Notes: generated from the sequence alone by a model not told the origin. A DNA stretch of 64,000 nucleotides from a bacterium (GCA_017942035.1 JAGAVG010000011.1:1-64000); one strand, 5' to 3'. Shown: positions 15,524-24,503, counted from the first letter of the stretch. Made by a program: numbers and translations.

Positions 15524-16210
15524 TTATTTTTTCTCCTTTTTCTTCGAAATGAAATGCGCTCTCTTTGAGTTTAGCTTAATATTTTCAAAAGTATATAGCC
15601 TTGCCGGACGTTTTGAAGATGATTTTGTAAATTCATTCAACTCGATAAGTCCGTCAGTTGAGATAGCTTTTTTTCTAAAATTACGTTTGTCCAGTTTTTT
15701 GCCCATAATAAGTTCGTAAGCCTTTTGCATCTCAGTTAATGTGAATTTTTCGTTCAACAATTGATACGCAACCGGACAGATTTCTAATCTTTCGCGAGTT
15801 CTTTTCAGTGAATATTCAATAATATCTTTATGGTCAAATGCTAAAGGCGGAAGCTCTGAAAGCTTGTGCCATCCGAGTTCAGGGGTCGAAACAATTTGAA
15901 TATCCTCAGCTCTTACTAACGCAAAGTAAGCGCAGGTAATAACCCTTGCGTTCGGGTGACGGAGCGGGTCGCCAAATGTATAAAGCTGTTCAAGATAAAT
16001 GTTATCAACATTCGTACGTTCTTTCAAAACTCTCAATGCAGCTTGATCAAGGTTTTCGGATAATCTTACGTATCCTCCCGGTATTGCCCATTTATCTTTA
16101 AAAGGTTCATTCGCTCTTTTTACAAGTAAAACTTGAAGGGCATTGTTTTTCAAAGTCACTATAACTACGTCGACTGTAATTTCATGTGTTTTTGTTTCGT
16201 TAAATATCAT
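15524..16210 (-). CDS. Nudix-domain/winged-helix protein, NrtR-like
   Basis: The N-terminal Nudix fold (VDVVIVTLKNNALQVLLVKR, then KWAIPGGYVRLSENLDQAA) is followed by a C-terminal winged-helix-like domain. That layout is seen in NrtR regulators of NAD metabolism. The Nudix box is degenerate: RVLKERTNV replaces the REUxEExGU signature. This suggests ligand sensing rather than hydrolysis. The ATG at 16210 (MIFNETKTHE) is preferred over an upstream one because AGGG and GAG precede it. No NAD-synthesis gene is adjacent, so the regulon is unknown; a hydrolase role is possible. Confidence 0.78.
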   Translation of the reverse strand: MIFNETKTHEITVDVVIVTLKNNALQVLLVKRANEPFKDKWAIPGGYVRLSENLDQAALRVLKERTNVDNIYLEQLYTFGDPLRHPNARVITCAYFALVRAEDIQIVSTPELGWHKLSELPPLAFDHKDIIEYSLKRTRERLEICPVAYQLLNEKFTLTEMQKAYELIMGKKLDKRNFRKKAISTDGLIELNEFTKSSSKRPARLYTFENIKLNSKRAHFISKKKEKK

Positions 16211-16274
16211 ATTCTCGTTCCCTAAGATTATCATATTATAAACATAGAACTTTGAGATTAAAAACGTTAATATA

Positions 16275-16333
16275 TTGTAACATTCCAATATAAATTTAGC
16301 AATTTTATATTCTTTATTTACTTTATATATATA
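16275..16333 (+). promoter_or_regulatory. Three-box promoter of the lysozyme gene
   Basis: TTGTAACA (16275-16282), 15 nt, AGCAATTTT (16298-16306), 14 nt, CTTTATATATATA (16321-16333). This is the clearest member of the shared promoter family. Confidence 0.7.
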
Positions 16334-16354
16334 CGGGAATTATTAGGGGAACTT

Positions 16355-17233
16355 ATGACATTAAATGCAATAGATGCTAATAACAATATTTTTCTAAAAG
16401 GAATGTTTCCTAAAAATGATGCTGAACAGAACAGTTCAACATCTAATAATTTTTTAAACAGCGCATTCGGTAACGGTTTCCCTGCTCAAACAGCAATGAT
16501 GCCTGCAAGTCCAATGATTTTACCGGGCAGTGTAGGCGCTATGGAATTTAATTTTAACGATTACATGAACGCTCAGACACAAAACCTTAGTTTTATTCAA
16601 AGCTGTACTCAATTTATTCAAAATGTATTCGGACCAAACAGTCCGTTTCCTGCAAATGGTGCTGGTTTCCCGGGCGGAATTCAGATGCCTAACTTCTTTG
16701 GAGATCCAAGCCTTGCATCATTATCATTTAATGATACAGGCAGTGCCGGTTCTTCAACATCAACAGTTAATAATGGTTCTGAATCAGCTTGTGAGGTAAG
16801 CGGATTAACAACAAGCGAGAACGGTTTAAATCTTATCAAAAAATATGAAGGATGCCGTTTGAGCGCGTACCAAAATAAAGGTGATGTTCCGACAATCGGA
16901 TACGGACACACAGCAGGTGTAAAAATAGGACAGAAAATAACACAAAGCGAAGCTGATGCTCTTTTGAAATCAGACATTAAAGAATTTGAAGGATATGTAA
17001 AATCAATGGTAAAAGTTCCGTTGACACAAAGCCAGTTTGACGCATTAGTTTCATTCACATATAATTTCGGACCGGGCAAATTAAAAAGTTCAACATTACT
17101 CAAAAAATTGAACAGCGGAGATTATAACGGAGCCGCAGCCGAGTTTTCAAAATGGAACACCGCTTACGGCGGAAAAGAACTTGCCGGTCTTACAAGACGC
17201 AGAAATGAAGAAAAAATGATGTTTTGTGCATAA
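16355..17233 (+). CDS. GH24 phage-type lysozyme with long N-terminal extension
   Basis: Residues about 150-292 form a T4/P22-type muramidase that cleaves the MurNAc-GlcNAc bond of peptidoglycan: GLNLIKKYEGCRLSAYQNKG (catalytic Glu), VPTIGYGHTAGV with the catalytic-site Thr, FDALVSFTYNFGPG, and TRRRNEEKMMF at the end. The first 150 residues are a low-complexity Asn/Ser/Pro/Phe-rich extension without a Sec signal, so export is unexplained. No holin, capsid or integrase gene is near, and a lone domesticated enzyme is more likely than a prophage. It is controlled by the shared three-box promoter. Confidence 0.88.
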   Translation: MTLNAIDANNNIFLKGMFPKNDAEQNSSTSNNFLNSAFGNGFPAQTAMMPASPMILPGSVGAMEFNFNDYMNAQTQNLSFIQSCTQFIQNVFGPNSPFPANGAGFPGGIQMPNFFGDPSLASLSFNDTGSAGSSTSTVNNGSESACEVSGLTTSENGLNLIKKYEGCRLSAYQNKGDVPTIGYGHTAGVKIGQKITQSEADALLKSDIKEFEGYVKSMVKVPLTQSQFDALVSFTYNFGPGKLKSSTLLKKLNSGDYNGAAAEFSKWNTAYGGKELAGLTRRRNEEKMMFCA

Positions 17234-17261
17234 TAACTTTATGGCATTCATAAATTAACAT

Positions 17262-17290
17262 TTGCATAAATTTTCCGGCTAATATATAAT
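17262..17290 (+). promoter_or_regulatory. Promoter for leaderless comM mRNA
   Basis: TTGCAT (17262-17267), 17 nt, TATAAT (17285-17290); the -10 ends 6 nt before the comM ATG and no ribosome site is present. Confidence 0.6.
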
Positions 17291-17296
17291 TGCCTT

Positions 17297-18841
17297 ATGG
17301 TTAATAAAATAAATACCGCAACGGTAATAGGTTTAAACCCGTATAAAGTTGATGTTGAAATAGATGTTGTGAATTCGCTTCCTTCCATTTCGATTGTCGG
17401 ACTTCCTGATGCTGCGGTTAATGAAGCTCGCGCGCGGGTTCGTTCTGCGGTTAAAAATTCCGGATACACTTTTCCGCATAAAAAAGTTGTGATTAATCTT
17501 GCGCCGGCAGATTTAAAGAAGGAAGGTGCAAATTTCGATTTGCCGATGGCTGTCGGAGTTCTTGTGGAAGAAGAAGTTTTAACGACAGAAAAAGTTTCGA
17601 AATATGCATTTATCGGTGAACTTTCACTTGACGGCAGTTTGCGCGGGGTTTCGGGGGTGCTTCCTCTTGTTATGGGGCTCAAAGATTTCGGGATAAACGA
17701 TGTTATTCTGCCGGAGGAAAACGCCAAAGAGGCCGCACTTGTTGAAGGGATGAACATTTACGACGCAAAGACATTATGTGATGTAGTCAGCCATTTTACG
17801 GAAAATCCGCTTTCGAAAACAGTAATTGACATAAAAAAATATCTTGAAGATGAAAGCAGAGAAGAATATGTTTACGATTTTAAGGATGTTAAAGGCCAGC
17901 AAAAAGCAAAAAGGGCGCTTGAAATTGCGGCCGCCGGCAATCATAACATTTTAATGACCGGTTCTCCTGGGTCGGGCAAAACACTTATGGCAAAATGTTT
18001 TGCCTCAATTCTTCCGCCGCTTGAATTATCCGAGGCATTGGAACTCACAAAAATTTACAGTGTTTCAGGACTTTTATCCTCTGATAAGCCTCTTATGGCG
18101 AAACGTCCGTTTAGAGCTGTACATCATACCGCATCAGCAAACGGGATTATCGGAGGCGGGTCAACCCCAAAACCCGGAGAGATTACTCTCGCACACAGAG
18201 GGGTTTTATTTTTAGATGAAATGGTTGAATTTCCGAGAAGCGTTCTGGAAGTTCTAAGGCAGCCGCTTGAAGATTCCGAAATCGTTATTTCAAGAGCTAA
18301 GCATTCAATTAAATATCCGGCAAAATTTTTGCTATTAGGCGCGATGAACCCTTGTCCATGCGGATATTTGGGAGATAAAGAAAAATCTTGCACCTGTTCT
18401 GAATTTCAGATTAACCGATATCTTTCAAAGCTTTCCGGCCCTCTTCTTGACAGAATTGATTTGCAAATCAACGTTCCGCGTCTAACCGGTGATGAATTAA
18501 TTCATACGGCCCCTTCTGTTGAGACTTCCGCTGACATCAGGGCAAGAGTTATATCAGCCCGAAAAATTCAACTTGAAAGGTATAAAAATGACGGAATTTT
18601 GACAAATTCTGAATTAACACCAAAATTAATCAAAAAATATTGTCAGATAGATAAATCTTGCGAAGAAATTTTCAAGGCCGCAATTGTTAAATACGGCTTG
18701 TCCGGAAGAAGATACGACAGAGTCTTAAAACTTGCAAGAACCATTGCGGATTTGGACGGTTCGCCTCAAATCAAGCAGAACCATCTTATGCAGGCTTTAC
18801 AATACAAAATGTTCGACAAAGACAAGCTGATTTCCGGCTAA
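17297..18841 (+). CDS. comM: YifB/ComM-family Mg-chelatase-like AAA+ ATPase
   Basis: ComM is a hexameric helicase that aids branch migration during natural transformation. The 514-residue protein has the N-terminal LonC-like domain (SLPSISIVGLPDAAVNEARARVR), Walker A MTGSPGSGKTLMAKC near residue 220, Walker B VLFLDEMVEF, the zinc-type cysteine cluster CPCGYLGDKEKSCTC near residue 355, and the C-terminal chelatase domain ending LMQALQYK. Length is normal. It probably has a leaderless transcript like comF. Confidence 0.93.
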   Translation: MVNKINTATVIGLNPYKVDVEIDVVNSLPSISIVGLPDAAVNEARARVRSAVKNSGYTFPHKKVVINLAPADLKKEGANFDLPMAVGVLVEEEVLTTEKVSKYAFIGELSLDGSLRGVSGVLPLVMGLKDFGINDVILPEENAKEAALVEGMNIYDAKTLCDVVSHFTENPLSKTVIDIKKYLEDESREEYVYDFKDVKGQQKAKRALEIAAAGNHNILMTGSPGSGKTLMAKCFASILPPLELSEALELTKIYSVSGLLSSDKPLMAKRPFRAVHHTASANGIIGGGSTPKPGEITLAHRGVLFLDEMVEFPRSVLEVLRQPLEDSEIVISRAKHSIKYPAKFLLLGAMNPCPCGYLGDKEKSCTCSEFQINRYLSKLSGPLLDRIDLQINVPRLTGDELIHTAPSVETSADIRARVISARKIQLERYKNDGILTNSELTPKLIKKYCQIDKSCEEIFKAAIVKYGLSGRRYDRVLKLARTIADLDGSPQIKQNHLMQALQYKMFDKDKLISG

Positions 18842-18864
18842 AATTAGCGCACTACACTTTTATT

Positions 18865-19068
18865 TTATTTCTTTAAAATTGTATTACGAACTGCATAAAA
18901 AAACATTTTTATATCTTTTAGTACTGATTTTTTAGGAGTTGCATACTGCGGGTTATTGAAATTACCAACTCCGCGATATCGTTCGGTTACGTATATTTTT
19001 CTTGCTTTTCTTGTAAAATTCGGGAGTTTTCCTCCGCAAAAAGCAACATTTGGGGTATTTTGTATCAT
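18865..19068 (-). CDS. Small basic lineage-specific protein
   Basis: The 67-residue protein is strongly basic (TRKARKIYVTERYRG) with an N-terminal NTPNVAFCGGK segment like the polar x-F-G motif of other lineage-specific proteins here. AAAGGA 8 nt before the ATG supports it. Part of the shared promoter (TGTAACA, 15 nt, TGCAATTTT) lies upstream, inside the 3' end of nth. No function is recognised. Confidence 0.5.
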   Translation of the reverse strand: MIQNTPNVAFCGGKLPNFTRKARKIYVTERYRGVGNFNNPQYATPKKSVLKDIKMFFYAVRNTILKK

Positions 19069-19122
19069 TTTATATTTCCTTTCGCACTAAATAATGATTA
19101 TAAATTTTAAAAATTGCATAAT

Positions 19123-19755
19123 TTACAAAATTTTGTTACAAAATTTATTAATCGGACATTTATCACAAAGCGGTTTTTGCGGTTTACAAACATTCTGTCC
19201 GTGAGTTACCATTAGTGTGTTTATATCAAGCCAGTATTTAACCGGTAATTTTTCTCTGAGGGCAAATTCTGTTTCTTCGGGAGTTTTAGTTTTTACATAC
19301 CCTAAACGGTTAAAAATTCTATGAACATGTACATCTACGCAAATCGCAGGAGTATTAAATCCTTTTGCAAGAACAAGATTTGCGGTTTTTCGTCCGACAC
19401 CGTTGAATTTCACCAGCTCTTCAATAGTTTCCGGAACCTTGCCATTGTATTTTTCAACTATTTCTTTTGATAATTCTACAATCTGTTTTGCTTTATTTGC
19501 ATAAAAACCCACCGGATAAATTGCTTTTGAAAGCCTTTCTACATCACAACAAGCGAAATCCTCAGGTTTTCTGCCGATTTCAAGCATTCTCAATGTGGCA
19601 GGATAAGTCGTTTTATCGTTCGTTCTTAAGCTCAAAATACAAGCTATCAAAACAAGGTAAGGATTTTGAAATCCCTCCATCAACTGGACAAAATCGCTCC
19701 TCGGCTGATCTGCCTTGATTAAGTTTTCAACAATTTTATCTATATTTACATCCAT
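19123..19755 (-). CDS. nth: Endonuclease III
   Basis: This DNA glycosylase/AP lyase removes oxidised pyrimidines. The 210-residue product has the helix-hairpin-helix VKFNGVGRKTANLVL with the catalytic Lys, the catalytic Asp in ICVDVHVHRI, and a [4Fe-4S] loop C-x6-C-x2-C-x5-C (CKPQKPLCDKCPINKFC). The ATG at 19755 is preferred to one 39 nt upstream: it gives a family-like length, and TATGGTAAAAT ends 7 nt before it, as in other leaderless genes of this window. Confidence 0.93.
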   Translation of the reverse strand: MDVNIDKIVENLIKADQPRSDFVQLMEGFQNPYLVLIACILSLRTNDKTTYPATLRMLEIGRKPEDFACCDVERLSKAIYPVGFYANKAKQIVELSKEIVEKYNGKVPETIEELVKFNGVGRKTANLVLAKGFNTPAICVDVHVHRIFNRLGYVKTKTPEETEFALREKLPVKYWLDINTLMVTHGQNVCKPQKPLCDKCPINKFCNKIL

Positions 19756-19840
19756 AAAATTGATTTTACCATAAACGAAAAGCAATGATAACATTTGTTA
19801 ATAGATTTGCAAAGAGTTAAATAATTGGTACTATTAAAGT

Positions 19841-21541
19841 ATGAATAGGATTTTGTTTATAACATCAAATAGTGAAATCTCGAAAAAGTTTTCCGAAATT
19901 TTTTCGTCTAAAAGCTTATTTGATTATACGACTTCATCCGATAAAACAATGATTTTGGACATGGTGAACGTTTTTCCGCCGGATATTATAATCACTGATG
20001 CGATATCAAAAGACGTTGATTATAAGGAAATACTCAGAAAAATTAAAATTATCAACGACAATATTATAATAATTTTATACTCAAAAGATGAGATTCAAAG
20101 AGAGCTTGCAAAATACGCAAATGCTATTATTACGCCTTCAATGTCGGATTCTCTTATAAATTCGATTATTCAAATGAATTTAAAAACAAAAAATTCACTT
20201 GAAAAACTCTCAAACACAAACCGCGACCTTGCGGAAAGCCTTTACCGTTTGAATACGCTTTACAACACAAGTTCTCAGTTTGCCGGAACTCTTGATAAGG
20301 AAAAACTTCTTAACTATATGATTGAGGGTATGGATAAAGCATTAAGTTTTTCGCTAACAATCCTGTTATCCTTTTGCAGCGAAAACGAGCCCGTTTTGAT
20401 ATTGAATTCTCTTTATGAAATCTCTGATGAGCTGATGAGCGCGATTAAATTAAGAACAATTTTAAACTATAAATCTTTATTTGACGGAAAAGAGCTTCCT
20501 TATGAACTTGATGAAAAAAATCTAAAAATCGTGAAACTTGTAAAACATCCGGCAAACAGATTTACTTTCAATTTATTTCAATTTGACAACATGTTTACGC
20601 CGATTAATCTGGGAGATGATTTCTTCGGCTGTGTTGAAATTTTCAAAGATGTTTCGTTTTCAACGGAAGATGCAACTTGCTTCCAAACTATTGCAAGACA
20701 GGTTACACTGCCTTTGAAAAGCGCCATTTTATATCAGGAATTAATTGAAACAAACAAAAAGCTTGAAAAACTGGAAAGGATGAAGTCAGAGTTTATTTCA
20801 ATTGTTTCTCACGAACTCAGAACGCCTTTAACATCAATAAAAAATTCACTTGACATTCTCTCCGGCGGAAGATGCGGAGAAATAACAGAAAACGCCGCAA
20901 AATTCTTTGATATGGCAAAACGTAACGTGCAGGGACTTTCGAGAATTATTAACGACTTGCTGGATTTATCTAAGATTGAGGCCGGAAAAATGACCTTCAA
21001 TTTTAAAACTACAAATATTAAACCGGTCATTGAGTACGTTAAATCTTCTCTTTCTGGCGTTGCAAAATCCGCAAATCTAAATCTTGTTGTAAACATTGAT
21101 GAAAATTTACCGGATATAACAGCAGATTCCCAGAGACTTGAACAAGTTTTGACCAATCTTGTATCAAACGCAATAAAATTTACACCATCAGGCAAGAATA
21201 TTTATATAAACGCAGCTCTCACAAATTCCGAAAACATTAAACAAAACGAAGTTTTTGCCGAAGATATAAGCAAACTTAGCGGCGATTACATTCTTGTTTC
21301 CGTAAAAGACGAAGGTATCGGAATTGACAGCAAAGATTTATTAAGGGCATTTGACAAATTTGCGCAAATCGAAAATTCGCTTTCAAGAAAAGTCGGAGGA
21401 ACAGGGCTGGGACTTCCTATTGCAAAACAGCTTCTTGAAGCGCATAAGGGGACTATCTGGTGTGAAAGCGAGCTGGATAAGGGTTCTACTTTTTATTTCG
21501 CAGTTCCGATCATAAAAACTCCGGAATTTGCCGCGCTTTAG
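19841..21541 (+). CDS. Hybrid sensor histidine kinase (receiver-like, GAF, HisKA, HATPase)
   Basis: The 566-residue soluble kinase starts with a receiver-like domain (residues 1-115). It has lost the usual acidic pair: MNRILFITSNSE is at the position of ILIVDDE. A GAF-like domain follows (about 135-290). The dimerisation helix carries the phospho-acceptor His in SHELRTPLTSIKN (about residue 324). The ATPase lobe has NLVSNAIKFT, DEGIGID and GGTGLGLPIAKQL. There is no membrane segment, so the signal is cytosolic. The -10 box TACTAT ends 6 nt before the ATG. A receiver protein and a PilB-like protein follow. Confidence 0.9.
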   Translation: MNRILFITSNSEISKKFSEIFSSKSLFDYTTSSDKTMILDMVNVFPPDIIITDAISKDVDYKEILRKIKIINDNIIIILYSKDEIQRELAKYANAIITPSMSDSLINSIIQMNLKTKNSLEKLSNTNRDLAESLYRLNTLYNTSSQFAGTLDKEKLLNYMIEGMDKALSFSLTILLSFCSENEPVLILNSLYEISDELMSAIKLRTILNYKSLFDGKELPYELDEKNLKIVKLVKHPANRFTFNLFQFDNMFTPINLGDDFFGCVEIFKDVSFSTEDATCFQTIARQVTLPLKSAILYQELIETNKKLEKLERMKSEFISIVSHELRTPLTSIKNSLDILSGGRCGEITENAAKFFDMAKRNVQGLSRIINDLLDLSKIEAGKMTFNFKTTNIKPVIEYVKSSLSGVAKSANLNLVVNIDENLPDITADSQRLEQVLTNLVSNAIKFTPSGKNIYINAALTNSENIKQNEVFAEDISKLSGDYILVSVKDEGIGIDSKDLLRAFDKFAQIENSLSRKVGGTGLGLPIAKQLLEAHKGTIWCESELDKGSTFYFAVPIIKTPEFAAL

Positions 21542-21623
21542 AAATCGTAATATTTAGCTTAATAATTTTACCTTATCGCAAATTGTGGTATAATAAGATT
21601 ATATAAAAGCTTAGGGGATTAAA

Positions 21624-21986
21624 ATGAAAAAGATTTTAATTGTTGATGATGAACAGGATATTGTTGAAAGTTTGAAATTTGTATTAGAATCCGCTGATTA
21701 TTGTTGTTATTGCGCATATAACGGCGAAGACGGATTAAAAGCGGCAAAAGAACTTGTTCCTGATTTAATTATTCTGGACGTTATGATGCCGAAAATAAAC
21801 GGCTACAAAATCAGCAGACTTTTGAAATATGATAACAAATATAAAAATATTCCGATACTTATGATTACCGCCCGTTCTCAAGCTGAAGACAAATTAATCG
21901 GCGAAGAAACCGGCGCGGATGAATACATTACAAAACCGTTTGATTTGGAAGAAGTTGTAAAAATAGTTGATAAATATTTGAAATAG
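21624..21986 (+). CDS. Single-domain response regulator (CheY-like)
   Basis: The 120-residue receiver has the acidic pair ILIVDDEQD, phospho-acceptor Asp52 in LIILDVMMP, the switch Thr in MITARS, and Lys in YITKPFD. There is no output domain. It lies between the histidine kinase and the PilB-like gene (17-nt gap), so it probably passes the signal to that protein or to the pilus machinery. A TATAATAAG box about 30 nt upstream suggests an extra promoter. Confidence 0.92.
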   Translation: MKKILIVDDEQDIVESLKFVLESADYCCYCAYNGEDGLKAAKELVPDLIILDVMMPKINGYKISRLLKYDNKYKNIPILMITARSQAEDKLIGEETGADEYITKPFDLEEVVKIVDKYLK

Positions 21987-22003
21987 TTCCGGAAAGCATA
22001 AAA

Positions 22004-23395
22004 ATGGATACAGTAGTTACAAATAAAACGTTAGAAAAATTGAAATATGACCTTGTAAGAGCAAATCTTGTTCCATACGAGATAATAGAGCAGGCTCAGG
22101 AACTTGCCAATGCTCAGAACATAAATATAGGTCAGGCTCTAATAAATTCAGGAATTTTAACAGAAGAAACCCTTCTAAAATTTTTGGAGGCAAAACTCCA
22201 TATTCCTTACGTTGATTTGAACGATTACACACTGGATAAAAACTGCCTTAAATATATAAACTTTTCGGATGCCAAACGTTACAAAATTATACCGCTTTTC
22301 AAGATTGAAAATACTCTTACCGTTGCAATGGCAGATCCTCTTGATTTGTTTGCCATAGATAAAGTACTTGAAACTGCGGAATGTTCAATTGAGCCTGTCA
22401 TCTCCTCGGAAAGCGCTATATTAAAAAAAATTGACGAATATTACAAAACTGATATTACCGTCGGGGAAATTTTTACAAATCTGGAAAACGTAGATTTTGA
22501 TTGGACAGAAGAGCTCCACAGCGACGACTTAAGCGACAATCACATGCAAAAAATTGTCCGCGCAATATTAAAACAAGCCATTCTTGAATTAGTTCACGAA
22601 GTTATTTTTCAATACGGAGAAGAAGGACTTGAAGTTAAATTCAAAAAAAACGGAGCGATTTTAAACAGAGGTAATATTCCTCAAGTTTTAACCGCATCAT
22701 TCATCGCGAAATTAAAACTTCTCGCAGAACTTGACCCGTCAGTATCGGAAGTTCCTCAATTAGGAAAACTCCCTTTCAAAGTTGATGATATTCCTATAAT
22801 TTCAAGCATTTCAACATTTCCTACAATTATGGGCGAAAGAATTTTCCTAAAAATTTACAAACCGCCTACCGAACTGGCACGCATCATCAAAAACGATATT
22901 AATCTAAACATTATAAAAAACGCACTCGACAAACCTGGAATTATACTCGTCTGCGGCTCACCATTGAGCGGAAAAACACATGTTATATATTCAATCCTGC
23001 TTGAAGCCGCAAAAAAAGACAGAGCAAAAAATGTTATGACAATTGAAAGTCTCTCCAAATACGAGCTTGAAGGGGTTAATATGTGTGAACTTAATGAAAA
23101 TATCGGGTTTAACATGGATAAAGCCGCCCGCTTTATTGAATTTCAATCCCCGGACATAATTTATCTCGAAAGCATTAAAACTAAAGAAACTTTCGATTAT
23201 TTTTCAAACCTTGTTTTTGACAACAAAACAATAATAATGGAATTTTTAGCCAACAACATGGAAGATTTGAGAAATAAGCTTGCGTTTTCAGACTTTGAAA
23301 CCCTCAAATCCTTAATTTCGTGTATGATTTATATCCATTCACAAGACAGTATAGAAGTTTTTGACAATTCAATAATGCAAAAATATCTTGTATAA
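22004..23395 (+). CDS. PilB/GspE-like protein with MshEN domain and degenerate ATPase
   Basis: Residues 1-150 form an MshEN-type domain (NINIGQALINSGILTEETLLKFL, then IPYVDLNDY), a fold that binds c-di-GMP in some secretion ATPases. The C-terminal half resembles the GspE/PilB motor: N-lobe, then Walker A GSPLSGKTHVIYS near residue 320. The Walker B region reads DIIYLESIK instead of VGEIRD, the Asp and His boxes are not evident, and no tetracysteine zinc site exists. At 463 residues it is shorter than PilB. It may be a regulatory paralogue of the pilus motor, consistent with its signalling operon. Confidence 0.75.
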   Translation: MDTVVTNKTLEKLKYDLVRANLVPYEIIEQAQELANAQNINIGQALINSGILTEETLLKFLEAKLHIPYVDLNDYTLDKNCLKYINFSDAKRYKIIPLFKIENTLTVAMADPLDLFAIDKVLETAECSIEPVISSESAILKKIDEYYKTDITVGEIFTNLENVDFDWTEELHSDDLSDNHMQKIVRAILKQAILELVHEVIFQYGEEGLEVKFKKNGAILNRGNIPQVLTASFIAKLKLLAELDPSVSEVPQLGKLPFKVDDIPIISSISTFPTIMGERIFLKIYKPPTELARIIKNDINLNIIKNALDKPGIILVCGSPLSGKTHVIYSILLEAAKKDRAKNVMTIESLSKYELEGVNMCELNENIGFNMDKAARFIEFQSPDIIYLESIKTKETFDYFSNLVFDNKTIIMEFLANNMEDLRNKLAFSDFETLKSLISCMIYIHSQDSIEVFDNSIMQKYLV

Positions 23396-23407
23396 AAGAT
23401 GTTTTAA

Positions 23408-23911
23408 TTATGAAAAAATATTATCAATTTCATCAACTTTATTTTCATCAGCTTTTTTAATATTTAAAAGCTCGCCTTGATATGGTTGGTTTGAACCGTT
23501 TTTATCTTTACCGGCAGCCAGGCTTACAATACTGTTAAACTTCGGAATTGTATCCGTAATCTTCTGTCCGTCAATAGTTTCATTTACACTGATTGTCATC
23601 TTGCCTTCAATATTCTTTTGAATATTCTGTGCGGCCTGTGTATTCAAATATTTAATAGAATTCAAAACTTCTTGATTCAATTGAATTTGCAATCCGGAAT
23701 TGTTGAGCGCAATTTGTCTTGCCGTATTTGTATCAACTGAACCGTTATAAAGGTTTATACCCAAATCAGCACTTCTGAATGCGGTATTTGAATTCGTATT
23801 ATGAACGTTATACTGACTGTTTTTTTCAGCAGCACGTTTTATAATTTCTTGCGAAACTTCTTTTAATACGCTTCTGTCTATTCCTGTATTTAAACTAACA
23901 TTTAGTGCCAT
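23408..23911 (-). CDS. Hypothetical Asn-rich protein
   Basis: The 167-residue product is polar and Asn-rich, without a signal peptide or membrane helix. A short stretch (LNVSLNTGIDRSVLKEVSQE) opens it and an acidic tail ends it (ENKVDEIDNIFS). No family is recognised. It is divergent from the Gly-rich protein at 24072 and shares the TTGTAACA box at 23981 with it. AAGGG sits 8 nt before the start. Confidence 0.5.
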   Translation of the reverse strand: MALNVSLNTGIDRSVLKEVSQEIIKRAAEKNSQYNVHNTNSNTAFRSADLGINLYNGSVDTNTARQIALNNSGLQIQLNQEVLNSIKYLNTQAAQNIQKNIEGKMTISVNETIDGQKITDTIPKFNSIVSLAAGKDKNGSNQPYQGELLNIKKADENKVDEIDNIFS

Positions 23912-23980
23912 TAGTTATATCCCTTTCCGTAATATTTTTATCGGAATTTTCTACTAAATCTTTAGTAATTTACCTATTGT

Positions 23981-24049
23981 TTGTAACAAAACTTTACAAA
24001 TTATCAAATACTAAGCAATTTTTGTGTAGGGATAAACTTTATATATATA
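23981..24049 (+). promoter_or_regulatory. Three-box promoter of the Gly-rich protein gene
   Basis: TTGTAACA (23981-23988), 25 nt, AGCAATTTT (24014-24022), 14 nt, CTTTATATATATA (24037-24049). The second and third boxes match the lysozyme promoter base for base and spacing for spacing. Confidence 0.7.
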
Positions 24050-24071
24050 GTATATAAAACGAGAGAATATT

Positions 24072-24503
24072 ATGTCATTAGAAAACACAATAAATATATT
24101 GGCAAACTTTAATGCTATAGCCGGCGCGGGTATGAACTATAAGAACTCGGTTGATAACGGAGCATCAAAAAGCGATGCTTTGTTTGGGGCAATGACATTA
24201 GGCTCGGCAAATTTGTTCAGAAACGCCTGGGCAGCGGATCAGGTTGAGCGAGGTAATTATTGGGCCGGAGCGATAAATGCGGCAAATGATTACACAACAG
24301 CTGAAGGCGCAAAGAATGCACTTTTTGGTCTTACGATGAGTGATTTACCGCCATTGTTCGGGGGCTGGGGATACGGATACGGATATCATCCCGGAATGAG
24401 CATCTGGGGCGGAGGAGGCTGCTGCTGCAACAACTTTATGCCATTTTCAATGCCTATGAACTTTAGCGTAAGCATGTTTTCTCAAAACAGATTTTATTGT
24501 TAA
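24072..24503 (+). CDS. Gly/Trp/Tyr-rich small protein, unknown function
   Basis: The first 95 residues are helical and Ala/Asn-rich. The last 45 are GGWGYGYGYHPG, then GGGGCCCNNF, then Met/Phe-rich. Glycine-aromatic tails of this kind occur in surface or phase-separating proteins, but no family is recognised. There is no signal peptide. The triple Cys is unusual. GAGAG 7 nt before the ATG. It is driven by the strong three-box promoter. Confidence 0.55.
   Translation: MSLENTINILANFNAIAGAGMNYKNSVDNGASKSDALFGAMTLGSANLFRNAWAADQVERGNYWAGAINAANDYTTAEGAKNALFGLTMSDLPPLFGGWGYGYGYHPGMSIWGGGGCCCNNFMPFSMPMNFSVSMFSQNRFYC

Noticed and set aside
15524-16210. Nudix-type protein as an active ADP-ribose pyrophosphatase
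   Set aside because: The Nudix box lacks the expected REUxEExGU residues and a winged-helix-like domain follows, which favours a regulator.
10102-18841. comF plus comM as proof of natural competence
   Set aside because: Both genes are widespread outside competent species; no comEA, comEC or dprA is in the window.
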